Origin: Haplosporangium gracile
Lineage: Eukaryota; Mortierellomycota; Mortierellomycetes; Mortierellales; Mortierellaceae
Length of the DNA: 64,000 nucleotides
Assembly (NCBI GenBank): GCA_015499985.1
Contig: JAAAUF010000021.1
Coordinates: 1 to 64,000 of the forward strand
Direction of reading: 5' to 3'
In this document: positions 23,635 through 35,050 of the stretch, piece after piece
Numbering within the stretch: the stretch's first letter is position 1
Layout: every line of letters starts with the position of its first letter
Translations under genes and position numbers: made by a program
The notes under the pieces: model-generated
Told to the model about the DNA's origin: nothing
Databases searched by the model: none
Seen by the model: only the letters and a program-made list of their open reading frames with translations

Positions 23635-26138
23635 GCCACAGTGGCAAGGGTTGTTGCTGATGGTTATCGGCAAAGAGTCATACGCTGGTGAGCAGGAAGA
23701 TCAAATATTTTTCTTTGATCCTCTCCTACCTTTGTCAATAAGGTTGGAGGTTTCTGTGGGTTCGACCAAAAAATGTATTTGCTACCCGGCGATAGTCAGA
23801 AATGCGCCATAGAAAATCAAGCAGGCTAGAAAGGTTATCAATCCCCTTCATCAACCGGAACGCACCTCTTCCCTCATGGAAGGTGGGCACTTCTCTTTTT
23901 CTGAAGTAGAACACACGAGGAGGACACAAGAATGGCTCACTTTCGTGTTTGCTTCTTTGTTGATGTTATTGTTATTGTTGGTGTTGTTTACTAAACGTTG
24001 ACTTTTTTTTATTCTTAATATGAATGATGGTGGCACTTCTTGTTGTCGTTGTCGATGCTTCCTTCGTGATCCCAAACAAAACGATCCGGACATGATGTTG
24101 CTTGGGTAACTAGAAAGAATGCAAAAAGACACCGGATAATAGATGACATTTACTGAAAACCGGTTACACGTTTGATTGCTAAGCGTTACTTGGTGCCCTT
24201 GTCTATGCAAGACGAATGAGAAGAACACAAGGTGCAGCATTGGTCTACCTCGCACCAATAGCCTGCAGGTATGTCATTTTCTACACATTTCTGAGTTTGG
24301 ACACAGAAAACCATTTACACAAAAAAAAAATCCATCTGTGGATACACGAACTCAGTATCCATGGAAGGTAGACCGCTTGTGACACTCAAACCTTGCCTTC
24401 AGCTCACTCTCTCTACGCTCGCTGGAATATTAAAAAAAGTTCATTCTTCGCTCTTGCACTCTTATGACCGAGAAGGAGCGTGAGAGCGCGGAGAGAAGGT
24501 GAGAGAAAAGAAATGATAAATGGAAAAAAAAATTATGAGCTTGTTTTGTTGCCTTTTCTGATTGTTTGCGTCTTTGCACCAGCATGGAGCGCCCAGAATT
24601 GCTGATTATCAAGTCTTGTTTGTTTTCTTAATTTGTTCACTAGTTTCCACCCCCGACTAGCGTCTTGCCCGCTTTGCAATGCGCAATGAGAAGACAGAAA
24701 AACAAAAAGACCTCACTACTAGTGTTGTAGCAAGAAAGCCTTGGGCTGTGAAAGTCTTATACTTCGCATGCTCTCACTGCCTTTTCTTTCCATTCGACCA
24801 ACAACGCATCCAATTTCTTCGTTTGTTGTTTTTTCTTGTAATCCTTTTCTTTTACAACTCGCTCGAAGGTACATGCTCGTTAAAACTCGTTAACACAAAT
24901 AACGCATACATCTGTTCAGTACTCAGTAAAGAACGAACACCTTTTGACTTTCCGGTTTAGAAAATGGTCTGGTTGTTTTCGTTATTTTTCTTGTAATCAA
25001 AATTACAACGTATGCATGCAGCATTGGTGTATTGCGACGGCATTTGTACTCAGCTCGTTTGTTTTATTTGTCTCCTTTTCTCATAACGAGCTTTCCAAGA
25101 AAAAAAAAAAAGAGTAGGAAAGTGCGAGTAATCATTGAACCGCAAACCACCCAGTGAACCGTCGCCGCCAATCCTGTTTTCTTCTTCCCTTTCCATTGGT
25201 GAAAAAAAAACAAACGGACGTGGCCTTCAGACAGGCCAATGTACCTTGGATGGTAGTGGACAGCTCTCAACAAACAACGATCAACAAGGAAACAACAAAA
25301 CGAATTCATACTCCTCATACTTGAAAAAAAGATAACACTTCTCCGACAAACACGTAAGAGTCGAACAAATAACAACAATAACATACCCGCAAAAAGTATC
25401 TTGCAACAGCATGTTTAGGTGTTGTTTGTTCTTTACATCAACTCTGGATCTTTCGTAAGATCTTTTTGTCAATTTTGTCAACAAATGTTTTTTATTTTCT
25501 TCGTGTTTGCTCCAAGAAAACAAACACTACACGGACTAAACATGAGAACATGAGAGAAAGAATATTTTACAAACACGCGAAAACCAAAGAACAAAACAAA
25601 AGATCTGGAGGAGTAGATGTCCTTCGAGCTTCCTAGGGACACTGTTTTTTTTACTCACTTTTTCTCAGAAAGTATACCATCTAAGGCTCTTTTTTTAACT
25701 CGGGCGAGAGGGTACTTTGTTCACATATGTTGTCTAGAACCAAGTCCTCCTCTTGCTCACTGAAAGTCAGTCTCCTTCAACTAAAAAACGAAATCGAGGG
25801 AGACGAAGCATTCGTTACTGATGGGTTCTTACTCGGAAGTGGCGCAATGATCAGCAGAGAAGTACTGTCTGCGCTCCTCTATTATTATCTTGCACTGTAC
25901 TCAGGGCAAAAGATACACACCTGCCATTGCTTGACAATGACAATAACTTATGTTCAGTTACAAGAACTGAACTTGAAGAAACAAAAAAAAATGAACAAAC
26001 AAGTTGTTAAAGATGCTAAAGATGGAAGTAACTCCTTCATTACCTACTCAAAAGTATATCCTAACCTCATGATCATAAAAAACTATAGCACGACTTTGTA
26101 AGAAGCATCTGACAAAACAAAAAGGAAACGGAGCATCT

Positions 26139-26188
26139 TTCGCGCCATGATTGGAACCCACCACTAACCTCCGACTGAGCCGCGCGAA
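26139..26188 (-). other. tRNA-like inverted repeat (possible tRNA/SINE relic)
   Basis: On the minus strand a 7-bp perfect stem (TTCGCGC with GCGCGAA) encloses GGCTCAGTCGG, which looks like a pol III A box or D arm, and GGGTTCCAAT, which looks like a T-loop/B box. At 50 nt it is too short for a tRNA and has no anticodon arm. It is either a deleted tRNA-derived element or coincidence. Confidence 0.25.
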
Positions 26189-29100
26189 GCTGCATGACAC
26201 AAATGCCCCGCACCTTTGGCTTTGCCCTTTCTTCTTTACCACTTACCTTTGACCTTGGCTGGCTTGGCTTGACTGCGCGGTGTATTTGTTCATCATCATC
26301 ATCGTGTCTTGCAAGATTTAGCCGTCAGCCCTTGGCTTTGCTGTAGACTATACACCAAAGAACAATGTCATACGATCCGAGGAAAAATAAAAGAGACACG
26401 TTTGCCTAATATCAACATAGACGGCGCGTTCACTTTTCTTTGTTCCATGACCACCCCTCAACGATCCTGCGAAGAAAGAACGATCGAGTAACGGCTGTTT
26501 TGATTAATCTCCGAGACGAAAAGAATAGAAGTCGAAAGATCTCTCTCGCCTCTTTCGTTGTCTTGGTCTTCCTCCCCTTTTGTTGTTGTTGTTGTTGCGC
26601 TTTCTTGTGCACAGCCCATTTAAGCACGACACAACAACAGATAACAAACAACAAACAGCCAAAAATGCGAATGTAGCCTCCCTAGCATGAAGAAACGCGT
26701 TTGGCTGCGCCAAAAAAATAATTTCTTACTGAGACCGAAGCAGCGAGGCTAACAACGGTACCAAAAAACCACACTTCGATGTATCGTCTGACAAGCAGAC
26801 CAAGACAATTACGTGGATAAAGAAGTATTCATCCGCACACGATCGATTCAAAGGGAGTGTGCGCAAAGGGAGAACGTAATAAAGACAAAAGGGCAGTGCT
26901 CTGGTTCTTAATCTTGCCTTTGTAATTCAGCCCGCTCACTTGATCTCCCCAATTAACACCTACAAAGTGGAGGCAAAGAGGGGAAAATGCAGATGAGGGC
27001 TTAGTTCACATAGAACGTCGGCAGTTTTCTATTTTGGAGTGAAATGAAAGGGAGCGGAAGCACCAACCACCCTTACCATTTCGCCCTTCTGCCACCTACG
27101 ACGAACGTGGATGGCTTTGTCCAACTGTGTCGATGTTTCCTTTTTTCCCTCCCTTGTTCTTCCTTAGCTCTTGAATGCAGCATTTTGAAATTATGAGATG
27201 ATCGTTACTTGCGCGCATTGGACCTTTGTATCTCCTTATTATCTGACCTAATCATCGACCTAAGGGGAACACATGTTTCTGTAGGAGAAAATGATGACAC
27301 CTCAAAGGTACCCTTGCGAGATTACATACAGGTCCATCACCGCCTCTTCCCTTCCCTTGCTACTTTTTTTCATACATTACCTGTTTGCATATGCAAGTCC
27401 CATAAGATGATATGCGCCCGATACAAGAAGGATACGCCTTCCCTCTCTCCCCGAGCGAGATCGAAACTCATTTACAACGAACGAATACTCTTTTCAGGAT
27501 GCATGCAGCAGAGCTTGGATGGATGGGTCGGGTTAGAAATAAAAAAATAGCCCCTCGATGCCATACCTTGCGCATGGTAAAAGGAACACCAATGGCAATT
27601 GTCGAAAACCCATGAAGACAAGAGCTTCAAGAGAGGACTGCGCTCTTTTTTTATTTCTAACATGAGCTTTTTTTTTTTATATTTGCATGCTCGTTTTTGT
27701 TTTTCTTTTCATGCACATGTAGTTCCCAAGAGGTATTCGTCCGTTGACAAGTCTATTTTTTAATTTTTTGTTTTTCGTTGTGTTTCTTCATTGTCACGCT
27801 GTGTGGCAAAAGAACAAAGGGAGAAGAAAGGAATTAGCAAGAGGAGCCCTTGGTGACAAAATGATGATAAGCACCACAAAACTAACAATTGACGCCGGAA
27901 TGAAAAAAAGGCCTTTTTCGCTCTAGGCTCTCCCTCTCTTTGTCATCGTGGCAAAATGCCGCGCCTAAAAGACAATTTACTTTACAGGAAAAACAAATGA
28001 ACAAACAGAGAGATATTGAACAAAAACAAGAGACAAGGCGTAGCAATAAGATTTTTTTCGACGTTAAAGGAATTAAGATGGTAATTACGACGTTTCGGTT
28101 ACAAAAGGCAAAGCGACAACGTCTCAAGTCCGATGTTAAGTAAAGGTTCGAGGACTTTGAAGCTTGAGTCAGCTACAGTAAGAATCCTGGACAACTTCAT
28201 TGGCTTGTGATGATGACTTCTTCATGACGAGAGAGCAAGTCTCCTTTCGAAAGCAGAAGGCGCTTGTTGCATTGGTTCTGCGGCATACATACAAATGCAA
28301 GGCGGGAATGACACAGTACCCATGGCCAAATACATGGAGTGCTTAGATAGTCGGTCCGAGTAATAGACTCCGCAAGCTGTCTCGAAGACGAAGCCCCTCC
28401 CACCCGTCCGTCACCCCGATGGGTACACTTCGTCGGTCTTGTGAATGACAAGGTCTGTCCGCCCGTGTGTACGATACGTGTACCGGTACGTACTTAGGTC
28501 TGATGGGAACATTCTTGACCAACCCTCTCTCCTTCTACTCAGTTTGTTAAGGGCGAATGATATCGGGTCGGGGATCAGAAAAGAATTTTTTTTCAGGCAC
28601 ACGAATCGAATCAGGCGACTGAGACCAAATAGCTCTCCGTCGCTGTCAACTCGTTACCTTGGTCTCAGCTAGTGATTCAGGACGAGGAGCTCACGGGATC
28701 AAAATATGACGGGCATCACCGAGGGGGACGTGCAAGAGAGAGAGGGAAAGAGGTTGTGCCATCTCCGGTCTCACTGATGATTTCATACACACGTACACGC
28801 ACAGCTTGTTTAAGTAGGTGCTACACACCCATACATGTGTAAACACATATAGCCGGCTAAGGAGAAGACCCGAATCTCCCGCTGTATGTCGTTTGACCCG
28901 ATCAACGAGTGTTCATCATGTGATTTCATGTCAGGTGATGAAAGAAGGACGTTTCTAGGAGACTGCAGGATGGTTGCTCCTCTTTATTGCACCATTTTTG
29001 TACACCTAAACAGAAGCATTGCATCTGTTTTTGTCAAGAAAAGCAAACAAGCAAACAAACAAACAAACGCAAGCACCTCCTTCAAAGAACATACGATATA

Positions 29101-29219
29101 CACAAATAAACATTCCACGCACCAACGCACTGCTCATCACTTTTCTTTTGACAAAGAAAACAAAAGAACAGCAAAGCGGCGGCAAATGGGCAAAGTAGCA
29201 TAAAACAATTGGCATGGGC

Positions 29220-29229
29220 NNNNNNNNNN
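29220..29229. other. Assembly gap (10 N)
   Basis: Ten consecutive undetermined bases, followed by an A-run. The true gap size may differ. It lies beside CAA-rich and GTT-rich tandem sequence that could explain the break. Confidence 1.
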
Positions 29230-29399
29230 AAAAAAAAAGAGTTGAGGACGTTCTTAATGACAAACGAGGAAAAAGAATAAAGAGAGATATAGAACCAAAA
29301 CAACAACAACAATAAACAACAACAAACGTATCATTTTCGACGCAACACCAACAACAACAATAACAAACAAACAACATCAGCACAAAAGACTAGCTGTTG

Positions 29400-29446
29400 G
29401 CTGGTTGTTGTTTGGTTGTTGTTTGGTTGTTGTTTGGTTGTTGTTG
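29400..29446. repeat. 11-bp GTT/GTTT tandem repeat facing a CAA-rich block
   Basis: Unit GGTTGTTGTTT repeated about three to four times. The preceding 100 bp (about 29295-29375) is rich in CAACAA, roughly complementary to it, so the pair could fold into a long imperfect hairpin. Confidence 0.8.
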
Positions 29447-29925
29447 ATCGGCTCGATTCCTGTGTTTTTGCGAACATAGTCCCTCCGTTTATTCATTCCA
29501 GTGTGTGACATTCCATGCAAATCCACCAACCCATAACAAAATCACATTCCGGCTCACTTCTCCCTCTTTGTCTGTCTTTTTTCATTTCCTTGAGCAAGTC
29601 GAAAAAATCTTTGTCATGAAAAATGAAGTCCGTGCTCCTTTCTCCCCTCATTCCCTCTCATGACAACTATGCTATCAGAACATAATGCCACGCCTCCATT
29701 ACCTCTTTTGTTTTTGTTTTTGCTTCGACCATGAGAGTGTAAAGAAGATGCGGTTCGTTTGTTTGTATTAATATCATTTGTTTGCTCATGTTTGTTTGGA
29801 CTAGTCTGCATTATGTGTGTCTGCAAGGAGAAATAGGAAAACTCTCTGATGGTGTCAAAGCCCAAGAGTGTCGTTGAGGTATCGTTCATTAAACATAAAG
29901 ATGGAAGAGACGCATTTGTACGTAG

Positions 29926-31453
29926 TTAGAGGCGGGCCATGGCTCGGCCATGAGAGCGATGGGCAAGCACTTTTTGGCGCTGTTGGTCCCAGCACATCTG
30001 TGGACGTATATTCTGTTGTCGTTGCTGTAGGGAGTCGGCGTTGAGCGATGGTGATGACGATGCTGAAGCAGGATGCGCTGTTCTGCTGTTGCTACTGCTC
30101 TCTGTCGACCTGAGTGATGCCCCAGGAAGAGTGTGTGCCTCGGCAGCTTGTATTTGTTGTTGTTGTTGTTGTTGGCTTTGCGCAGAGTGGACAACAGTTG
30201 GTGCGGGGTGGTGTATGTAGAGACGGTAGACATGACGAACGCTCTTTCCTCCGACGCGTTCAGAGATTGATGCCGAATTCTCGTTCATGAGGGCACAGGC
30301 GACCTTGGTGCATCCCCAGACATCGCGGGCACGTTTCATCGTCTCCAGCAGTGCAAAAGCAAACACTTTGGATTTTCTGACCCGGGGCACAAAGCCGACA
30401 GTCTTTAGGACAAGCGTATCATTGTCCTCTACCCAGCATGCCATGTATCCAACATCCTCTCCGTTCTGCGGGTCGACAATGAAAGAAGAAAGATCGAGGA
30501 GGGAGGTGTTGTCAACTTGAAGACGAGAGATCATGTCGTTGAGGACGATCTGGCGATGGTTCTGGCGTGTGAATCCTTCGTCAAAGAGCTCCTTTCCTCG
30601 GAAGAGCTCGATCGTGAGGTCATAAATGCGTTTGGCAACATTGTCCTGGGGTGTCAAGTAGGGGTGTCGCTCAGGGCTGAGGGAGGATGCAAAGTCGAGG
30701 GTATTCCAGAACTGCATACCGAGGTGGATGTTGTCGAGGGTCTCTCCGCGGGTGTAGTTGATGTATCCGTTGATGATGCTATCAATGTGGAAGAAGGTTG
30801 AGTAGTAGTCTGCAGCCTTGACAAACCCAGCCTATGTGTTTTGATATGTTCGATGTAAGGCAATGTCAGTGCTGTCACTAATGCAATTTGATCACAACGA
30901 GAGCCTTAAGGGTGATTTAAGCAAAATAAAAGTACTAAGCAGTAAAAATTACCTGCGCAAAGCACGCCTGGTAAAACTCTGGGTGTCTGGGCTCAAAGGA
31001 CATAGAGGGGGCCTCATCGGTGTCGACACGAAGTCGGTACTGAAGCCAGGTTGTAAGGTTGACAGGTCCAAGAATCTGGCGCACAGGCTCAAACTGGCGC
31101 ACACCCCCGTGTCTCAGCCACTCAATCGCGGCCTTGAGGACAATGATTCCTGCCCTCTCGTTTTTGGCCTCAAAGAGGCCCACATAGCCGACAGAGGTGT
31201 CTGACATGACTGTGTTGGCACCTGCACAAGCGACAGGGCGGTTATTGTCGTCATAGAGGATCCAGTACTCTGCAAAGACGTTGGGCAGAGCGGTGGTGAG
31301 GAGTTGGGTGACAAGGGTCGGTTGGGTGCTGTCCCTGTGAAGCGAGATAAACTGTGAGACGAATTGAGGCTTGTTGTAGACGGCTGACATAGGCAGAGGC
31401 ATGACGATGCGCTCGCTGTGGTTATTGATGGTGTATCCAAGGTTGGTCAACAT
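29926..31453 (-). CDS. GNAT-like N-acetyltransferase-fold protein with Gln-rich tail
   Basis: Two exons, 31453-30953 and 30831-29926, give 468 residues. The central part reads as a GNAT-like fold: NNRPVACAGANTV and VGYVGLFEAKNERAG resemble the beta-strands and acetyl-CoA loop. GPVNLTTWLQYRL, then EPRHPEFYQACFAQAGFVKA followed by YYS, matches a bacterial-type GNAT-like family that I recognise only by general pattern. A second region (residues about 330-390) has VGYMACWVEDNDTLVLKTVG, V-R-K-S-K and ALLETMKRARDVWG, suggesting a second GNAT-like half. The last 90 residues are low-complexity with a seven-Gln run. Substrate and role are unknown. The start at 31453 is chosen because it directly precedes conserved-looking sequence. 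The long spacers on both sides leave its context uninformative. Confidence 0.75.
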
Positions 31454-33309
31454 GCTGTGTTGGTCGTTATGCGTGTATGTGTGTCGTGAAAATGAAAAGA
31501 GTTGATGAACTGAAAGAAGCAAAAAGTGTGCAGTAGGTTAATGAAGGTACTGATTGAAGAAATAGTAGGCTTAGCAAGGTCATTAAAAGAAAAGTGGGCG
31601 AAGTTGGTTGAACTGACAAGACATTAAGGCGAGATGCTCGGCGACTTTGATGTTTGCTGCGTTTTGGTGTCAAAGTTCTTTGGCGGATGTGTTTTTGTTG
31701 AGTTGGTTGGTTGGTCGTTAAAAGGTAGGCGTTAAGAGGCGTAATGAAAGAAGAGACAAAGGGTAACGTGTATTGGATTAAGAGAGCAAGGGTGATAAAA
31801 AGGTTGGGACCGGACAGTTATTGTTTGGAATAGAAGGAGAAGTGGCGTTCAATCGATATGCAATAATGCGCAAAAAAGTAGGCGTGACGACTGGATCCAA
31901 TGGCCTGAGTGATATGAATAGGGATGATGCGGCAATGCAGATGAAGGCGGGATGGTCGTTAATAAATCTGCCGAAGCGAGGGATGAAAGGGGAAGGAGAT
32001 TGAGAAGGGAAGGGAGGGAAGAGTTGAAGTAGCAATGGCTATCCTTGAAGCTGAATGAGGGGGGTTGAAGTGAGAGAGAAAAGAGGGAGAAGGAGAAAGA
32101 GGAGGAAGGGAAAGAACGAAGCGAGTGGGCATCGGTATCAGATGAGGGGAGTGTGCATCAGTGTCGGAAATGAATTTCGCCGTTGCATTTGTCCATCACA
32201 TCACCATCACTTCCTCTGCGTTATCTCGCTCTCTCTTGTCACCTTGCAGTTCTTGTCTACTTATTTGACTTCATTATACTCGTCATTATCATCGAATAAA
32301 AGGCAGAGCGAGCTCTCATTCTCAGTCGCTTACTTCTCTCTCTCCCTTGTCAGCTTGTTTGAAGGTGCGAAAATGGATCGTGGACCTGAACATGGTTCTG
32401 TTTTTTACTTTCATTGTTGATGTTCACTTGCGAGAGAAGCTAGCTCGATTTATTTGTTTACATCTTGCCTTACGTTGTTTGTTTGTTTGTTTGTTTGTTT
32501 GTTTGTTTGTTTGCTTTTTTTTACTTCAGAGAACAAGACCAAAGGAACGATCCATACTGTTGTCTGTGTGGCCATGGTCAGTGTTTTTTTTTAGTTGTTG
32601 AAAATTAAAATTAATGCAGTCGAAAGTTGAATGAGGATCGACTCGATGACCAATTTAGAATGACTTTTTCAATTAGTTTTCTTTATCTCATTTAGTTCAT
32701 ATGAAACAAACAAACAATCAAAACATTTTTCGCATGCAGTCAACTGTCTGCAGTTAACACACACATTTTCAAAAAAAAGTTAAGCAACTTTCTCTTAACT
32801 CTATCGTGCTTTTCACTAAAAAAAAAAAAAATTAAAAAATCAGGACAAAAGCTAGTACGGAAATAAAATATGAAATGTCAGGTCGCACCATAATAGACAA
32901 AGGAGGAATGCGCACACAAAAACTAAATAATCCTTACTCTAAAACACTAATTCGCTAAATGAAAGAATTGGGTGAAAAAAGTGAGAGGCAGAAGAAAGGC
33001 CGACCAGTCGCATGTGAGTCCTTTACACTCAAAGCAATGGCGACAGGGGAAAAAAAAAGTATGAATGAACCTTTGCTTGAACACCGACGTTGAGTTTCAG
33101 CAAAAGGAACGAAAAAGAACTTGTCGTACTCATTTATCACACGGATGTTTTTTCTAATAAATGCAACGCACTTCCTTCTTTTTTTCTTTCTTTTCTCTTT
33201 CTTTCTGTTACATTAATCACCAAGTCTCAAGCCAAATCATCTCTCTCAAGTTAACGCTCCCAAGCAACCAGCCAGGCAAAAGTCGATCCTCTCATATTAT
33301 TTTCATAAG
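31454..33309. other. 1.9-kb divergent spacer between GNAT-like and DUF3419 genes
   Basis: Purine-rich at about 31990-32125, a GTTT microsatellite at 32477-32512, many A/T runs. No coding region supported. It contains two promoters. Confidence 0.55.
32477..32512. repeat. (GTTT)9 microsatellite
   Basis: Nine perfect tetranucleotide units. Confidence 0.95.
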
Positions 33310-34668
33310 ATGTCCTCAGCAACAACAACTGCAGCGGAAGCTCAGACTTCTCTTCCTCTTCACATCCGCATCTTCTCGTCTTTCATTCAATTTTACCACC
33401 AGTCCTTGGGCCGCAAGACTGTCCAGTCCGGCAAGGATGCCACTGTCGAGGCTACCGTTGACTTTTCCAAAATCAGATACTCTCAGGTCTGGGAGGATAC
33501 CCGCCTTCTCCGTCAGGGTCTCCATTTGAAGCCCCAGAGCCGTGTCCTCAGCATTGCCTCTGCCGGTGACAATGCCTTTGCCCTCTTGCTCGATGATGCA
33601 CGCGAAGTCGTCGCCATCGGTAATCAAACCAAGCAATGTTCAAATTACCAAGACAAAAAAATGTTTTCAGTGAGCATGACGCAGTTTGCTAACTAATGTC
33701 AAATATACATGTACCAAATAGATTTCTCTCCTGCTCAACTGGCTCTCTGCGGGTTGAAGATTGCAGCATACAAAACATTGAAATACGAAGAGTTCACCCA
33801 GCTGCTTGGATTCGAGTTTGCTGGCGAGGACATTGGCGCCGATGGTCGTGTTGCTCTTTACCAGGACAAAGTTCGCGCTGCGATCGTCAACGACGACCAC
33901 CGCACCTACTGGGACGAGAACCTGGACTTGATTCGCAACAAAATCATCCACATTGGCCGTCTTGAAAAGTTCTTCAGCATCTACCGCAAGTACGTTGTCC
34001 CTCTGAGCCACTATAAGTCCACCGTCCGCACCCTCCTCTCTGCCAAGGACCAAGCCAAGCAGATCAAGTTCTTTGACTCTGTCTGGAACAAGTGGATCTG
34101 GAGGGCCGGCACCCGCGCCTTCTTTGGCCAGATGTCTCTTGGTCATCTCGGTCGTGATCCCAAATTCTTTGAGCATGTCCGCCTCGACGTCGGGGCGTTC
34201 TTGCTCGAAAAGGTCAGCAACGGTATCCGCAATATCCCCATCTGGGATAACTACTATGCCGAGTACGTCTTCACAGGGCAGCAAAGCGGCAACAACGGTC
34301 TTCCCGACTACCTCGTCAGGGAGAACTACGAGATCATCCGCTCTAGGATCGATCGTGTCAAGCTGGTCCATGCCGATGTCTTGAAGTATCTCAACTCGGA
34401 GGAAAGTGGTCACTTTGACGGATACAACCTCTCGGACATCTTTGAGTGGATGAGCGAGGACCTCTTCAAGACCTTCCTAACCGCCATCCACAACAAGGGC
34501 ACTCCCAATGCCCGCATCTGCTACTGGAACCTGTTTGTGCCCCGAGAGAGGCCTGAGGACTTTAAGCACTTGATCCACTCCGAGGTCGACCTTGCTGATG
34601 CTGCCACCGCCAAGGATCGCACATACTTTTACCGCCGCTTTGTCATCGAAACCATCTTGAAGAAATAA
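33310..34668 (+). CDS. DUF3419/BtaA-like S-adenosylmethionine 3-amino-3-carboxypropyl transferase
   Basis: BtaA-type enzymes move the aminocarboxypropyl group of SAM onto diacylglycerol, the first step to the betaine lipid DGTS, at the ER or lipid-droplet surface. Two exons, 33310-33619 and 33722-34668, give 418 residues. Family signatures are IRYSQVWEDTRLL followed by VLSIASAGDNAF (SAM-binding region) and VVAIDFSPAQLALCGLK. Near the C-terminus, NLSDIFEWM and ARICYWNLFVPRERP also fit the family. In many fungi and algae the BtaA half is fused to a BtaB N-methyltransferase in one Bta1 protein. Here it stands alone and no methyltransferase gene is in the window, so the product could be an unmethylated or different lipid. 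No membrane helix is obvious. Confidence 0.85.
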
Positions 34669-35050
34669 CTTCTTCTTTTGTACAACATCCCAATACCACA
34701 TTTTTATGATAGACAATAACGAAAAACCAACAAATCAATATGAATATGCATCATTACATCTTCGGTTCTCCTTTGTCTTTTTCTTCTTTTGTGTGCCTCC
34801 TCTTTCTTTTCGTCGCCTTGTTTTTCTTCCTGCTGATTTCAACCACCAAGAGCGTCAAGTATCTCAAGTTGGGTCCAAGCATGACAGAGATGATTCGTAC
34901 TTGTCATTTCTTTGTGAAGTACATGCGCAAAGTTAACAAGGAGGACGAGTTTTCTGAATGCAAAATGATTTATTACTTTAGATATAATGCTTGGGGGGAA
35001 ACTAGCAGAGAAGATTAATGAACTCTAATGCTGTAGGGGGGTGCTGCTTA
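34669..35050. other. Convergent spacer between DUF3419 and APH-fold kinase genes
   Basis: 382 bp of 3' UTR-like AT-rich sequence. A 92-codon frame with a hydrophobic segment is present at 34740-35018 but I do not support it as a gene. Confidence 0.5.
34969..34974 (-). terminator. AATAAA polyadenylation signal of the APH-fold kinase gene
   Basis: TTTATT on the plus strand, 77 bp beyond the minus-strand stop codon. Confidence 0.5.

Larger units (their letters stand above)
22555..29925. other. 7.4-kb region without a supportable gene
   Basis: AT-rich and full of homopolymers. No open frame longer than about 135 codons, and none shows domain motifs or credible exon chaining. It holds an ATT microsatellite (22611-22635), an ACATAC repeat (about 23599-23634), a tRNA-like inverted repeat (26139-26188), a 10-bp inverted repeat (28619-28668), CAA/GTT-rich arrays (about 29295-29446) and the assembly gap. 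It may be a degraded transposon, a non-coding RNA locus or plain spacer; nothing seen distinguishes these. Confidence 0.6.

Noticed and set aside
25727..26101. 124-codon plus-strand frame in the gene desert
   Set aside because: Start and composition look plausible for a short stretch, but there is no recognisable domain and it ends in AT-rich, Lys/Asn-rich sequence; not enough to call a gene.
29006..29383. 125-codon minus-strand frame across the N gap
   Set aside because: Crosses undetermined bases and consists of Cys/Val/Phe repeats from CAA/GTT tracts.
33667..34413. 248-codon minus-strand frame
   Set aside because: Exactly antisense to the DUF3419 exon, which has clear family motifs.
34740..35018. 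92-codon frame with a hydrophobic segment after the DUF3419 gene
   Set aside because: Sits in the 3' UTR region, low-complexity N-terminal part, no motif and no promoter-like context. A small membrane protein cannot be fully excluded.
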